A program made the translations under genes and the position numbers. From Qipengyuania aestuarii (GTDB lineage: Bacteria > Pseudomonadota > Alphaproteobacteria > Sphingomonadales > Sphingomonadaceae): a stretch of DNA of 64,000 bases. The stretch is from positions 682,001 to 746,000 of the forward strand of contig NZ_JAIGNP010000002.1 in assembly GCF_019711535.1 (NCBI RefSeq). Direction: 5' to 3'. This document shows, piece after piece, positions 17,888 through 27,478 of this stretch. Within the stretch, counting starts at the first letter, position 1. Each line of letters begins with the position of its first letter. The notes under the pieces were generated by a model that ran no database searches, had not been told where the DNA came from, and worked only from the letters and a program-made list of their open reading frames with translations.

Positions 17888-18433
17888 TTGACTGTCAATA
17901 CGAAGGCTCAGCGCCGTGAGGAACGGGTGGACTTGCTCGTCCGGGCAAGTTTTCTCGCGTCCGAAGGTGGCGGCGCGGTGAGACTGTGCAACATTTCCGC
18001 GCTGGGCGCGCTGATCGAGGGCGAGGGGCTTCCCGCCGTGGGCAATGCCGTGGAACTGCGGCGCGGGCCGCTGTCTGTCAGCGGCAAGGTGGTGTGGCGC
18101 GCGGCCGATCAGGCCGGCATTTCCTTCGACGAGCGGACCGAGGTCACCGCCTGGTTCCCCGATGCGCCGCCGCAAGCCTCGGTCGACCGCGCTTTCCAGC
18201 GGATCCTGGAAGAATTCAGCCGCCGCGAAAACGGCAAACCGCAGCCCACTTCGCTCGCGCCGATGCACAATTCGGTCATCACGGTCGACGACATGAAGCG
18301 CGTGGCCCATTCGCTCGACGATCTGGCCGATGCGCTGTCCGACGACATGAGTGTGGTCATGCAGCATGCCGAAAAGCTGCAGGTGCTCGACATCGCGGCG
18401 CAGCTTCTGCGCAAGCTTGCCAGCGGAAACTGA
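17888..18433 (+). CDS. PilZ domain protein
   Basis: Probable cyclic-di-GMP binding protein of 181 residues, starting at TTG 17888 with GAGGG upstream. The PilZ domain occupies residues 1-95: the QRREERVDLLVRA segment supplies the Arg pair, NISALGALIEG matches the [DN]xSxxG motif, and WRAADQAGISFDE closes the barrel. A C-terminal region of about 85 residues is helical and acidic (SLDDLADALSDDMSVVMQHAEKLQVLDIAAQLL), unlike minimal PilZ adaptors, and may carry the output or a partner site. No flagellar or polysaccharide genes are adjacent. Confidence 0.8.
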   Translation: MTVNTKAQRREERVDLLVRASFLASEGGGAVRLCNISALGALIEGEGLPAVGNAVELRRGPLSVSGKVVWRAADQAGISFDERTEVTAWFPDAPPQASVDRAFQRILEEFSRRENGKPQPTSLAPMHNSVITVDDMKRVAHSLDDLADALSDDMSVVMQHAEKLQVLDIAAQLLRKLASGN

Positions 18434-18442
18434 GATTCGGCT

Positions 18443-19276
18443 TTAGCCCTGCGGTCCGGTCAGCGTTCTGGCCAGCGCGATGAAATCACCCACTTCGAGC
18501 GTTTCGGCCCGCCGCTGCGGGTCGATGCCGAGCGTCTCCAGCGCCTCCACCGCGCCAGGCAGGCCCTTGAGGCTCTGGCGCAGCATCTTGCGCCGCTGGC
18601 CGAAGGCGGCTTCGGTCACGCGTTCCAGCATCCGCGCCGATACGCCTGCGGGCATGGCGGCGGGTTCGACATGGACGATCGCGCTCATCACCTTGGGCGG
18701 GGGCGTGAACGCGCTGCGATGGACTTTCATCGCCAGCCGCGCCTCGGCGCGCCACTGCGCCAGGATCGCCAGCCGGCCATAGGCCGAAGTGCCGGGCTTT
18801 GCCGCAATCCGCTGGGCGACTTCCTGCTGGAACATCAGCGTGAGCGAGGTCCACAGCGGGGGCCATTCCTCACCTCCCAGCCAGCGGGTGAACAGGGCGG
18901 TGCCGACATTATAGGGCAGGTTGGACAGGATGGCGAAAGGCTCGCCCCCCATGATTTCCGCATGGTCGAGCTTGAGCGCATCGCCCTGGATCACGCGCAG
19001 CTTGCCCGGAAAGGCCGCTTCCAGTTCTGCCAGCGCGGGCAGGCAGCGGCTGTCCATCTCGATCGCGGTCACATCCGCCCCGGCGCGCAGCAGCGCGCGG
19101 GTGAGGCCGCCGGGACCCGGACCGACTTCGAGCACGCGGCGACCGTTCAGATCGCCGGGCAGCGCCGCGATCCGGTCGAGCAAGTGTTCGTCGAACAGGA
19201 AATTCTGGCCCAGCGCCTTGCTGGCAGACAGGCCGTGGCGCGCGATGACTTCGCGCAGAGGGGGAAGATCAGCCAT
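18443..19276 (-). CDS. rsmA: 16S rRNA (adenine1518-N6/1519-N6)-dimethyltransferase
   Basis: KsgA/RsmA methylates two adjacent adenines in the 3' terminal hairpin of 16S rRNA with SAM. The 277-residue protein has the [15 protein letters not shown] entry motif near 22-36, the SAM motif [16 protein letters not shown] near 49-64, an acidic EMDSR at the end of the next strand, and the catalytic [12 protein letters not shown]. It is the last gene of the lptD-surA-pdxA-rsmA cluster known from E. coli, overlapping pdxA by eight bases. Confidence 0.96.
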   Translation of the reverse strand: MADLPPLREVIARHGLSASKALGQNFLFDEHLLDRIAALPGDLNGRRVLEVGPGPGGLTRALLRAGADVTAIEMDSRCLPALAELEAAFPGKLRVIQGDALKLDHAEIMGGEPFAILSNLPYNVGTALFTRWLGGEEWPPLWTSLTLMFQQEVAQRIAAKPGTSAYGRLAILAQWRAEARLAMKVHRSAFTPPPKVMSAIVHVEPAAMPAGVSARMLERVTEAAFGQRRKMLRQSLKGLPGAVEALETLGIDPQRRAETLEVGDFIALARTLTGPQG

Positions 19277-20276
19277 GCGCCGCGCGCCGTGCCGCCATGT
19301 CGCCCGCCATGCGTAGGGCGGCCATCATCGCGCCGGGATCGGCCAGCGCCTTGCCGGCAATATCGAAGGCAGTGCCGTGATCGGGGCTGGTGCGCACGAT
19401 GGGCAGGCCCAGCGTCACATTCACCCCCTCGTCGAAATCCAGTGCCTTGATCGGGATGAGCGCCTGATCGTGATACATCGCCAGCGCCGCGTCATAGGTT
19501 TTGCGCGCGCGCGGCGTGAACAGGGCATCGGCGGGGTGCGGCCCGGTGACCGGGAGACCCTCTGCCTGCAACTGCGCGATCGCCGGTTCGATGATGGTGC
19601 TTTCCTCGCTGCCGAAGCGGCCCTGTTCGCCCGCATGCGGATTGAGCCCGCAGATGGCGATGCGCGGATTTTCGATGCCGAAATCGCGGCGCAGCGCGGC
19701 AGCGACGATCCGCGCGCGGCGGACGATCATCTCTTCGGTCAACAGCGCGGGCACATCGGCCAGCGCGCAGTGTACGGTTAGCGGAACGGCGCGCAGGCTG
19801 GGTCCAGCGAGCATCATCACGGCATCGTCCCGAGCGCAGCCCACCGCATCGGCGAGAAATTCGGTCTGTCCGGGCTGGGTGAAGCCGACTTTGGCCAGTT
19901 CGCCCTTGGCGATCGGCGCCGTGACCAAGCCGCCAGCTTCGCCCTGTGCGGCAAGCCGGGTCCCCTCGGTCAGCGAGAAAAGCGCCAGCCGCGCCCCGTC
20001 GGCATCCGGCTGCCCGGGCGTGTAGGCGCAATCTTTCTCGCCAAGCACGGGCAGGGCTTCCGGCCACAGCGCGATGGCGTCTGTTGCCTGGGATATGCTG
20101 GCAACCTCTATCGCAAGGCCGCGCTTTGCCGCAGCCTGTTCCAGAACACCGCGCCCGCCGACGACGAAAAAAGGAGGCGTGCCCCCGTCTTTGCGGCGGG
20201 ACCACGCCTCGACAATGATTTCAGGCCCGATCCCGGCCGGATCGCCGAGCGATACGGCCAATGGGAGCGGGGTCAT
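19269..20276 (-). CDS. pdxA: 4-hydroxythreonine-4-phosphate dehydrogenase
   Basis: Pyridoxal phosphate biosynthesis: oxidises 4-phosphohydroxythreonine to an unstable ketone that decarboxylates. Motifs are [11 protein letters not shown] at the start, [25 protein letters not shown] near 210, [21 protein letters not shown] with metal-binding His and Asp, and [13 protein letters not shown]. An upstream TTG at 20282 overlaps the surA stop, but the ATG at 20276, two bases after that stop, is preferred. It lies third in the lptD-surA-pdxA-rsmA operon. Confidence 0.95.
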   Translation of the reverse strand: MTPLPLAVSLGDPAGIGPEIIVEAWSRRKDGGTPPFFVVGGRGVLEQAAAKRGLAIEVASISQATDAIALWPEALPVLGEKDCAYTPGQPDADGARLALFSLTEGTRLAAQGEAGGLVTAPIAKGELAKVGFTQPGQTEFLADAVGCARDDAVMMLAGPSLRAVPLTVHCALADVPALLTEEMIVRRARIVAAALRRDFGIENPRIAICGLNPHAGEQGRFGSEESTIIEPAIAQLQAEGLPVTGPHPADALFTPRARKTYDAALAMYHDQALIPIKALDFDEGVNVTLGLPIVRTSPDHGTAFDIAGKALADPGAMMAALRMAGDMAARRAAHG

Positions 20277-20278
20277 GG

Positions 20279-21628
20279 TCAATTGTATTCGATATAGGCG
20301 TCGTTGCGCAGATCGCGCAGATAACGCTGGGCCGCCTTGTTGGTGCGTTCGTCTTCGAGCTGGGCCATCAGCTGGTCGAAGTTCGGACCATCGGCGGATT
20401 CGGGATCGTCACGGCCGCACAGCATGAGGACGCGCACGCCTTCTTCCACCGAACCGAAGGGCGGGGTGGTTTCGCCGATCTGCAGGTTCAGGACGATGTT
20501 CTGAAGCTGTTCGGGCAGCGAACGGGCGCGGATCTGGTCATTGGTGACGACGCTGGCGCCCAGCGCTGCCGCGGTTTCATCGGCGCTGCCGCAGCCGCGC
20601 ATCGATTGCACGCCGCCGAGGAAGGCCTGCAGCTTCGCCTGGTTCTGCGCTTCGGCAGCGGCCGGATCGAAGGTCAACTGGATCTGCTTGAGGCTGAGCG
20701 TCGCATCGCGCGGATCGGCCATCAGCACCTGGCGCTTGTCGCGCAGGTAGACGATCCAGTAACCGCCCGGAATCTTCAGCGGACCGACAAGCTGGCCCGG
20801 TTCCATCTGGTCGACGATGGTTTCAAGCTGCGGATCGCCCAGCTGGGGCAGCCTGATCCAGCCCAGATCGCCGCCGACAGCCGCCGTCGATGCTTCGGAG
20901 AACTGGCGCGCATAGGCAACGAAGCTGCCGCCCTGGCGCAATTGTTCCATGATCTTGGCCGCATTGGCTTCCACTGCCGCGTCGTTTTCGGGCGTGGCGG
21001 ACTGGAAGATTTCCCAGACCCAATATTCATTGGTGCCCTTGGATGCTTCCAGACGCTCCATCATCTCGTTCACTTCTTCGGCAGACACGTTGACGAAGAA
21101 GGACACCTTCTGGCGCAGCAGGCGCTGCCAGGCGAGTTCGCCCTTGATCTGGCGCTTGAGCGAGGCGGCCGAGGATCCCACGCTGGCGAGATAATCGCCC
21201 ATGTCTTCGACCCGCTGGTTGTTCTGCGCGGCCACGCGGGCGAAGGTCTGGTCGACCTCGGGATCGGAAATCACGATGTCTTCGGCTTCGGCGGCCTGGA
21301 TCTGCAACGTTTCGTCGATCAGATTGCGCAGCACCTGGGCGCGCACGCGCTCCATCTCTTCCGGCGGAAGCTCGGTGTCGTTGGCATTGACGAGCAGGGC
21401 GACGCGCTGATCGAGATCGGTGCCGGTGATGACGTGGCCGTTGACCACGGCGGTGGCCCGGCGGACATTCGGATCCGTTTCGCCCAGCATCGTCGGCTGG
21501 TCGGGGAGACCGAGCGGATTGGCTTCGACCGCCTGGCCGTCAGCCTGCGCGTACACGCCGGGCGCACCCAGTGCGAGGCCCAGCGCGGCGGTCATTCCCA
21601 TGAATTTCGATACGATATGTGCGTTCAC
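20279..21628 (-). CDS. surA: Peptidylprolyl isomerase, SurA family periplasmic chaperone
   Basis: Periplasmic chaperone that escorts outer-membrane proteins, including LptD, to the BAM machine. The 449-residue protein starts with GTG (AAGGGAAG upstream) and a signal peptide (MGMTAALGLALGAPGVYAQ). The SurA_N domain spans about 55-190 (VVNGHVITGTDLDQRVALLVN; MERVRAQVLRNLIDETLQIQAAE). One clear parvulin domain lies near 195-300 (FQSATPENDAA, then GGDLGWIRLPQLGDPQLE), and a second, divergent C-terminal segment has SVEEGVRVLMLCGRDDPE. It lies directly after lptD, its principal client. Confidence 0.93.
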   Translation of the reverse strand: MNAHIVSKFMGMTAALGLALGAPGVYAQADGQAVEANPLGLPDQPTMLGETDPNVRRATAVVNGHVITGTDLDQRVALLVNANDTELPPEEMERVRAQVLRNLIDETLQIQAAEAEDIVISDPEVDQTFARVAAQNNQRVEDMGDYLASVGSSAASLKRQIKGELAWQRLLRQKVSFFVNVSAEEVNEMMERLEASKGTNEYWVWEIFQSATPENDAAVEANAAKIMEQLRQGGSFVAYARQFSEASTAAVGGDLGWIRLPQLGDPQLETIVDQMEPGQLVGPLKIPGGYWIVYLRDKRQVLMADPRDATLSLKQIQLTFDPAAAEAQNQAKLQAFLGGVQSMRGCGSADETAAALGASVVTNDQIRARSLPEQLQNIVLNLQIGETTPPFGSVEEGVRVLMLCGRDDPESADGPNFDQLMAQLEDERTNKAAQRYLRDLRNDAYIEYN

Positions 21629-21754
21629 GCTTGTCTTCCCTTGCGGCGCGATATCTGCGCCCGGATAGCCTGCGGTTTGCCCTGTAAAGGCTGAACCGTA
21701 GCTGATTGCGCGTGGCGGATAGCGGGTTTGGCCCGCGCTGCCAATATCGGGTCC

Positions 21755-24115
21755 CTACCGGAAACCCAGATTCTTCAAGCTGAAGTAAAGTTGGAAGGTA
21801 TCGCCGCGCCGCGCGTCGCCGGCCGAGATGTAATCCCGCCGCCAGGTCGCGCCCATTTCGAGGCAGTCGTCCTGATAGGCGACGCCCAGCCGCGTGCGGA
21901 TGGGCTGGAAACCGTCGCTGCCGAAGGTGGGGTCTTCCTCGCTGTCGGTGAGGTTGAACACGCCCGATCCGAATACCGACCAGTAATTGGCGAAGGCCAC
22001 ACGCACGGCGGCGCGCAGTTCCTCGCGATCCTGTAGATCCTCGACCGTGTCGATATTGCGGTTGAGCCGGAGATAGCCGATTTCGGCATAGGTGCGGCTG
22101 GTGCCCACCGTCGCATCGAATTCGTTGCGGCGGACGGCGAAATTGTCCTTATCCAGCCGGTAACGGTGCGCCACCTTGAGGAAATCGCGATAGCGCACTT
22201 CGGTGCGGCCCACGAAATCGCTGACCCGTTCGGACAGGCCGGTGCCATCGGGGAAAATGTCGCGATCGGCATCGAGGCGGTAGGACTGGCCCAGCGTGGT
22301 GAAGATTTCCACGCCCGGCCGCCGCAGCTTCCAGTCGAAACCGTAGGTCACGCGCGCGCCGTCTTCGACCCGGTCATAGCCGGGGAAGCGGTTGAGCGCG
22401 AAGAGGTTGGAATCTTCCAGATCGATCGCCCGCGCATCTTCATTGGGGATGGCAAGGTTCTTGATCTCTGGCGTCGCGACCAACTGCACGCGGGGGGTGA
22501 AGACCTGATCGAAGCCGGCGACGCTGCCGACGAAGGGCCATTCGACATCGGCCGCCGCCAGCGCGACCCCGCGGGTCTGCCAGCCTTCTTCGCCGCGATA
22601 ATAGGCGTTGGGATTTTCGAGATTGTCGTCCGAATGATAGACATCGCCGCGGACCATGCCGGTCAGGGTGAAGACCTGCCCCATGCCGGTGATGGCGCGG
22701 CGCGACCATTCCGCCCTGGCGAAGGCGCGCTGCGTGTCCTGGCCGATATTGCGCGTGACCGCCATGGTGTTGAGCTGGAGGTCCAGCTGCCCGTCCAGCA
22801 CCGGATCGGCGATGCGGCGGCGATAGTCGATCAGCGGCAGGGCGACGGGAACCGTGTCCTGATCCTGGTTCAGCCGAAGCGTCTGCGTGGCCCAGCCTTC
22901 GACCGCGAGATAGGAATCGGCGTCGATCCGTTCCACGCTGAGGTGCGAGCGCAGCCGGTCGTCGCGGCTGATGTCATAGCGCCTGAGGAAGGTCTTGTCG
23001 GTCGCCAGGCGGAACGAGCTGGTCAGGCTCCAGTTCGGGCTGAACTGGAACTTGCCATTGGCGAAGACATAGCCGCGCAGATCCGCTTCGGAGGAGGTTT
23101 CCTCGCCGGTGAAATTGGAAATGCGGCGGCTGTGAGTGGCATAGCCGGTAATCTGGTAGGCGCCCTTACCGGTCAGGTGGCGCCACTGGGCGGACACCAT
23201 CGGCGTGGTCTTGGAGAAGACATAGCCTGAAAGCGTCAGGTCCTTATTGTCGGCCAGGCGCAAGTAATAGCTGCCCGAAACCTCGATCCCGTTGCTCTTG
23301 GAAAAGCGCACATCGGGCACCAGGAAGCCGCCCACGGCCCCGCCATCGGTGCGGACCGACAGGCCGGGCAGCGGGATCAGGCGCTGGCCGAACACTTCGA
23401 GATAGGCGCCGGTGAAGCTGACGCGGGCTTCGGCCGGATCATAGGTCACGCGGTCGGCGGTGATGCGCCAGCTTGGCTCCTTGTCGCAGCCTTCGGGCGT
23501 GGTGACGGCGCAGGCGCTGTAGGCGGCTTCTTCCAGCGCCACCGTGCCATCGCTTTCGCGGATGCCGCGATTGGCGGCGAGCCGGCCACCCTGGCGCAGC
23601 GCGAGAAGCAGGTCTTCCATCTCACCGGCCTCGAACTCGTCGGTCAGTTCGACCCGTTCGGTGAAGAGCTGGTTGCCGTTTTCATCCACGAAGCGGACAT
23701 TGCCGGTGGCGGTGATCAGGCCGGTCCGCTGGTTCCAGGTGACCTTGTTTGCGCGCAGCGAGCGGTCGCCCGACTGGAGCACGACGTCCCCCTCTGCCGT
23801 GGTCGTCTCACCGTCGGAATCGTAACTGAGAATGTCTGCGGCAAAGGATATCTGCCGCTCGCCAGCCGCGTTGAATTCGGGTGTGGGGGCGGGCAGATCG
23901 TCTTCGCTGGCGATGACGACAGGCTCTTCGCCCGGCTGATCGGGCGCGGGCAGATCGGTCGGATTTTCGCCTTCCGGCTGTTCCACGGTGCCGGTACCGG
24001 TGGCGGCGCCATCCTGCGCGAAACCGGGGGCCGCATGACACAGGACCAGTCCGGCCACGGCAGTGCCGAGAAGATGCATCACGTGATTCGACGGAAGGGC
24101 GCGGCCACGGTGCAT
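21755..24115 (-). CDS. lptD: LPS-assembly protein LptD
   Basis: Outer-membrane beta-barrel that inserts lipopolysaccharide into the outer leaflet together with LptE. From the ATG at 24115 it has 786 residues: a basic N-region and signal peptide (HLLGTAVAGLVLCHAAPGFAQ), an acidic Pro-rich linker, an OstA/LptA-like jellyroll at about 100-200 (GDVVLQSGDRSLRANKVTWNQRTGLITATGNV), then the barrel ending WRRDYISAGDARRGDTFQLYFSLKNLGFR. The open frame reaches 24223 but the extra residues are not signal-like; an ATG at 24079 is the alternative. Two Cys in YSACAVTTPEGCDK may form a disulfide. First gene of the lptD-surA-pdxA-rsmA cluster. Confidence 0.93.
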   Translation of the reverse strand: MHRGRALPSNHVMHLLGTAVAGLVLCHAAPGFAQDGAATGTGTVEQPEGENPTDLPAPDQPGEEPVVIASEDDLPAPTPEFNAAGERQISFAADILSYDSDGETTTAEGDVVLQSGDRSLRANKVTWNQRTGLITATGNVRFVDENGNQLFTERVELTDEFEAGEMEDLLLALRQGGRLAANRGIRESDGTVALEEAAYSACAVTTPEGCDKEPSWRITADRVTYDPAEARVSFTGAYLEVFGQRLIPLPGLSVRTDGGAVGGFLVPDVRFSKSNGIEVSGSYYLRLADNKDLTLSGYVFSKTTPMVSAQWRHLTGKGAYQITGYATHSRRISNFTGEETSSEADLRGYVFANGKFQFSPNWSLTSSFRLATDKTFLRRYDISRDDRLRSHLSVERIDADSYLAVEGWATQTLRLNQDQDTVPVALPLIDYRRRIADPVLDGQLDLQLNTMAVTRNIGQDTQRAFARAEWSRRAITGMGQVFTLTGMVRGDVYHSDDNLENPNAYYRGEEGWQTRGVALAAADVEWPFVGSVAGFDQVFTPRVQLVATPEIKNLAIPNEDARAIDLEDSNLFALNRFPGYDRVEDGARVTYGFDWKLRRPGVEIFTTLGQSYRLDADRDIFPDGTGLSERVSDFVGRTEVRYRDFLKVAHRYRLDKDNFAVRRNEFDATVGTSRTYAEIGYLRLNRNIDTVEDLQDREELRAAVRVAFANYWSVFGSGVFNLTDSEEDPTFGSDGFQPIRTRLGVAYQDDCLEMGATWRRDYISAGDARRGDTFQLYFSLKNLGFR

Positions 24116-24215
24116 GGCTTGCCTATCGCACCGGCCACGCCTAATCGCAATCGGGTTCGTTCGGGACTTGCAGCTTTCGGGCGCGTCCCGCTCATTAGAG
24201 AATTCTGGAGAATCC

Positions 24216-25673
24216 ATGCACATTCAGTTCAATCAGTCCCGTCCGCAAGGCGCGCGCCTAATTGCGCATGTGGTCGACAAGGGCAAGCTTCCTTCTGCCA
24301 CCAATGCCGCGATGCGCGCAGGCGCCGAGGCGGCCCGTTTCCGCGGCAACACCGGCCAGACCTTCGACGGCTTCGTCGAGGATGGCGGCGAGGTTGCCCG
24401 GCTGGCGCTGGCCGGTGCGGGCGAGAAGAACTCCGACGCACGCCTCGCCAATCTGGAAAAGGCCGGTGCGGCACTGACCGCGAAATACCAGTCGAGCGGC
24501 GACAAGGAACTGGTGCTCGACCTTTCGGAAAGCGACCTGTCGGCCGACGAGGCGGCGCATGTCCTGCTCGGCCTGCGGCTGCGCAACTGGCGCTATGACA
24601 TCTACCGTACCAAGCTGAAGGACGATCAGAAGATCACGCTGGAAAGCGTGACCGTGGTCGGCGGGCCGGACGGCATCGAAGATGCCTGGGCCGAAGCATC
24701 GGCCCTGGCCGAGGGCGTGGAATTCACCCGCGAACTGGTCACCGAACCGGCCAACATCATCTATCCCGAAAGCTTCGTGGCGCGCTGCCAGGAACGCTTC
24801 GAGGGCACCGGCGCCGAACTCGTCGTGCTCGACGAAGCGCAGATGGAAGAGCTCGGCATGGGATCGCTGCTCGGCGTCGGGCAAGGCTCGTCGCGCGATT
24901 CGCGCATCCTCGCGATCCGCTGGAACGGCGGCGGCAGCGAAGCGCCGACCGCCTTCGTCGGCAAGGGCGTGACCTTCGATACCGGCGGCATCTCGATCAA
25001 GCCGGGACCCGGCATGGAAGACATGAAGTGGGACATGGGCGGCGCCGGCGCGGTGGCAGGCGGCATGCTGTCGCTGGTCAAGCGCAAGGCGAAGGCCAAT
25101 GTCGTGGGCGTCATGGGCCTGGTGGAAAACATGCCCGACGGCAATGCCCAGCGTCCGGGCGACGTGGTCACCTCCATGAGCGGTCAGACCATCGAAATCC
25201 TCAACACCGACGCCGAAGGCCGTCTGGTGCTGGCCGATGCGCTGCACTGGACCCAGAAGGAGTTCAAGCCTGCGCGGATCGTCGATTTCGCCACACTGAC
25301 GGGTGCGATCATCATCTCGCTCGGCAATGAATATGCCGGCCTGTTCTCGAACGATGACACGCTGTCCAAGGAGTTGGCCGATGCGGGCGAGGCCGTGGGC
25401 GACAAGGTATGGCGCATGCCGATCGGCAAGGCTTACGACAAGCTGATCGACAGCCCGATCGCCGACATGAAGAACATTGGCGGCAAGGGCGCAGGCTCGA
25501 TCACGGCGGCGCAGTTCCTGCAGCGCTTCATCCTCGACGATACGCCTTGGGCGCATATCGACATCGCGGGCACGGCCTGGTCGGAAAAGCCCGGCCGGAC
25601 CTGGGGAAAGGGCGCAACCGGCTTCGGTGTCCGCCTGATCGATCGCCTCGTAGCCGACACGGCGGAAGGCTGA
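24216..25673 (+). CDS. pepA: Leucyl aminopeptidase (M17)
   Basis: Cytosolic dinuclear zinc aminopeptidase that releases N-terminal residues. The ATG at 24216 has TGGAG just upstream and gives 485 residues. The N-terminal macro-like domain covers about 1-165. The C-terminal catalytic domain shows FVGKGVTFDTGGISIKPG (Lys and Asp ligands), MKWDMGGAGAV, VVGVMGLVENMPDGNAQRPGD and NTDAEGRLVLADAL, the M17 signature with Asp and Glu ligands. PepA of E. coli also binds DNA in Xer recombination; nothing here addresses that. It diverges from lptD with about 100 bases between the starts. Confidence 0.96.
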   Translation: MHIQFNQSRPQGARLIAHVVDKGKLPSATNAAMRAGAEAARFRGNTGQTFDGFVEDGGEVARLALAGAGEKNSDARLANLEKAGAALTAKYQSSGDKELVLDLSESDLSADEAAHVLLGLRLRNWRYDIYRTKLKDDQKITLESVTVVGGPDGIEDAWAEASALAEGVEFTRELVTEPANIIYPESFVARCQERFEGTGAELVVLDEAQMEELGMGSLLGVGQGSSRDSRILAIRWNGGGSEAPTAFVGKGVTFDTGGISIKPGPGMEDMKWDMGGAGAVAGGMLSLVKRKAKANVVGVMGLVENMPDGNAQRPGDVVTSMSGQTIEILNTDAEGRLVLADALHWTQKEFKPARIVDFATLTGAIIISLGNEYAGLFSNDDTLSKELADAGEAVGDKVWRMPIGKAYDKLIDSPIADMKNIGGKGAGSITAAQFLQRFILDDTPWAHIDIAGTAWSEKPGRTWGKGATGFGVRLIDRLVADTAEG

Positions 25674-25688
25674 GACGGTAGCAGCGTC

Positions 25689-25841
25689 ATGGCGAAGATG
25701 AGGCGCAAGGCAGACCTTCCTACCAAGGTCTGCGCCACATGCGGCCTCAGCTTCGCCTGGCGCAAGAAATGGGCCCGCGACTGGGACAATGTACGCTATT
25801 GCTCCGAACGGTGCCGCCGGACCAAATCCGGTGAGGGCTGA
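25689..25841 (+). CDS. DUF2256 zinc-ribbon peptide
   Basis: A 50-residue basic protein, [20 protein letters not shown] and onward, with CxxC at residues 15-18 and CSERC at 38-42, so four Cys for one zinc. The [20 protein letters not shown] segment is the hallmark of DUF2256, found next to photolyase or nucleic-acid genes in many bacteria but without a known role. It lies between pepA and holC with short gaps, so it probably rides in the same transcript. The ribosome site is weak. Confidence 0.85.
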   Translation: MAKMRRKADLPTKVCATCGLSFAWRKKWARDWDNVRYCSERCRRTKSGEG

Positions 25842-25875
25842 CCATCCTTGGACAACGGGGCGGTAGGACACACAT

Positions 25876-26316
25876 ATGCGCGTCGATTTCTATCAGCTGA
25901 GCCGCGATCCAGTCGATGTGACGGTGGGCAAGCTTGCCCGCAAGGTCATGCAGGCGGGGGAAAGGCTGGTCATCGTGGCGCAGGATGAGGGCCAGCGCGA
26001 AGGCCTGTCGCAGACCCTGTGGGGGCAGGGCGGCGGCGCATTCCTCGCCAATGGCCCGGCCGATCAGCCCCATGCCGCGCGCCAGCCGATTCTGCTGTCG
26101 GCCGAATGCGCTGCGCCCAATGATGCCCGCATGGCGATCCTGGCGGATGGCAAGTGGCGCGAGGAGGCGACCGCCTTCGACCGCGTGATGCTGCTGTTCG
26201 ATACCGAGGCGACCGACGATGCGCGCACCCTGTGGCGCGATCTTGCCGCGAGAGAGGCCATCGACAATCGCATCTTCAAGCAGACCCCCGAAGGCGGCTG
26301 GCGCGAAGGCCGCTGA
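25876..26316 (+). CDS. holC: DNA polymerase III subunit chi
   Basis: Chi links the polymerase III clamp loader to single-stranded DNA-binding protein. The 146-residue protein has the family opening VDFYQLSRDPVDVTVGKLARKVMQAGERLVIVAQDEGQ, a Rossmann-like core with QPILLSAECAAPNDARMAILADG, and FDRVMLLFDTEATDDARTLWRDLAARE near 100-126. Its position after pepA is conserved across proteobacteria. The start ATG at 25876 follows a short spacer from the DUF2256 gene. Confidence 0.92.
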   Translation: MRVDFYQLSRDPVDVTVGKLARKVMQAGERLVIVAQDEGQREGLSQTLWGQGGGAFLANGPADQPHAARQPILLSAECAAPNDARMAILADGKWREEATAFDRVMLLFDTEATDDARTLWRDLAAREAIDNRIFKQTPEGGWREGR

Positions 26317-26356
26317 ATTTACTGGAACTCGCCTGCCTCTCACCCGTCGAGAGAGC

Positions 26357-26875
26357 ATGAGACATCTCCTTTCCTTCACACTGCTTCCCGCATTGATCCT
26401 GTCTGCCTGCAGCAAGGTGGAGGATGAGGGCGATACCGGCGCGCAGGAAGAGATAGCCGAGCCGATCGGTTCTTACGACATCGACGCCGAGAGCGGAGAA
26501 GTGCGCGCCACGCTGACCGATTCCGATGGCGTGACCACGACGATGCAGGCCGGCAGCGAGGTCGAAGCGCGTTTTCCGCCGCCCTTTACCGCTTATCCCA
26601 ATGCGCAGATCACCAATACCACCTGGGTCGAACAGGGCGATGGCACCTTCGTGACGGTGGAATTTACCACGCCCGATCCGCGCGCGAGCGTGGTCGACTT
26701 CTATCGCAGGCAGGCACAGGCCGCCGGGATCGAGGTGGAAGTGGAAGTCGATGCGGGGGAAACCACCACCATCGGCGGTGAGAATAGCGCCGATCGGTCG
26801 AGCTTTGCCCTGCAGGTAACCGAGAAAGCGCGGGCGACGCGGGGACAGGTCAGCGTGACCCGCGGCCTGCGGTAA
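26357..26875 (+). CDS. Putative lipoprotein of unknown function
   Basis: A 172-residue lipoprotein: MRHLLSFTLLPALILSACSK has a lipobox LSAC with Cys18. The mature part starts acidic, then contains FPPPFTAYPNAQITNTTWVEQGDGTFVTVEF and VVDFYRRQAQAAGIEVEVEV. This pattern, a Pro-rich YPNA segment then a strand and an FYRRQAQAAG helix, recurs in small conserved sphingomonad lipoproteins, but no function is assigned. The frame reaches 26219 inside holC, so the start is taken from the signal peptide and the GAGAG upstream. It lies between holC and ndk. Confidence 0.75.
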   Translation: MRHLLSFTLLPALILSACSKVEDEGDTGAQEEIAEPIGSYDIDAESGEVRATLTDSDGVTTTMQAGSEVEARFPPPFTAYPNAQITNTTWVEQGDGTFVTVEFTTPDPRASVVDFYRRQAQAAGIEVEVEVDAGETTTIGGENSADRSSFALQVTEKARATRGQVSVTRGLR

Positions 26876-26962
26876 ATCTTGCCGTTCGCGCGTCCGGGCG
26901 CTAGGGCGCGCGCGAGAACATTCTCCCACAATTGAAAACCATATTTCGCAAGGAATTTGAAC

Positions 26963-27385
26963 ATGGCGGTTACCCGCACCTTTTCGATCATCAAGCCCGA
27001 TGCAACGCGCCGCAACCTGACCGGCGCAGTAACCAAGATGCTTGAGGATGCCGGCCTGCGCGTCGTTGCATCGAAGCGTATCCAGATGACCAAGGAACAG
27101 GCCGAAGGCTTCTACGCCGTCCACAAGGAACGCCCCTTCTTCGGCGAACTGGTCGACTTCATGATCTCCGGTCCGGTCGTGGTGCAGGTGCTCGAAGGCG
27201 AAGACGCCGTGAAGCGCAACCGTGACGTGATGGGCGCCACCAACCCGGCCGACGCCGACGACGGCACGATCCGCAAGACCTATGCGGAATCGATCGAAGC
27301 CAACTCGGTCCACGGTTCGGACAGCGACGAAAACGCCAAGACCGAAATCGAATTCTTCTTCAGCGAAGACGAAATCGTCGGCTGA
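26963..27385 (+). CDS. ndk: Nucleoside diphosphate kinase
   Basis: Transfers the gamma phosphate of ATP to other nucleoside diphosphates through a phospho-histidine. The 140-residue protein has [17 protein letters not shown] at the start, then [34 protein letters not shown], and the catalytic His in ANSVHGSDS near residue 117. The ATG at 26963 has AAGGA eight bases upstream; a TTG at 26957 is in frame but too close. It is followed by a perfect palindrome and the structured leader of the next gene. Confidence 0.97.
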   Translation: MAVTRTFSIIKPDATRRNLTGAVTKMLEDAGLRVVASKRIQMTKEQAEGFYAVHKERPFFGELVDFMISGPVVVQVLEGEDAVKRNRDVMGATNPADADDGTIRKTYAESIEANSVHGSDSDENAKTEIEFFFSEDEIVG

Positions 27386-27399
27386 TTGCCGCCGCTTGT

Positions 27400-27418
27400 G
27401 AAACTTTGTTAAAGTTTC
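27400..27418. promoter_or_regulatory. Perfect palindrome after ndk
   Basis: GAAACTTT GTT AAAGTTTC: an eight-base perfect inverted repeat with a three-base loop, 15 bases after the ndk stop. It is AT-rich and lacks a T tract, so it looks more like an operator for the next gene than a terminator. Confidence 0.45.
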
Positions 27419-27446
27419 CAGCGGGTAAACATATGAAATAGGCAGC

Positions 27447-27475
27447 GGGCACGCTCCTGTGATAGGAGGGTGCCC
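27447..27475 (+). promoter_or_regulatory. Hairpin that sequesters the Shine-Dalgarno of the NTF2-like gene
   Basis: GGGCAC (27447-27452) pairs with GTGCCC (27470-27475) and CTCCT (27454-27458) with AGGAG (27464-27468), with one G/G mismatch and a five-base loop. The AGGAGG at 27464-27469 is the ribosome site of the ATG at 27479, so eleven pairs would hide it in the folded leader. Confidence 0.6.
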
Positions 27476-27478
27476 GTT

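Noticed and set aside
24258..25871. 537-codon minus-strand frame opposite pepA
   Set aside because: It mirrors pepA, which has full M17 motifs; the antisense frame shows no family features and is a by-product of high GC third positions.
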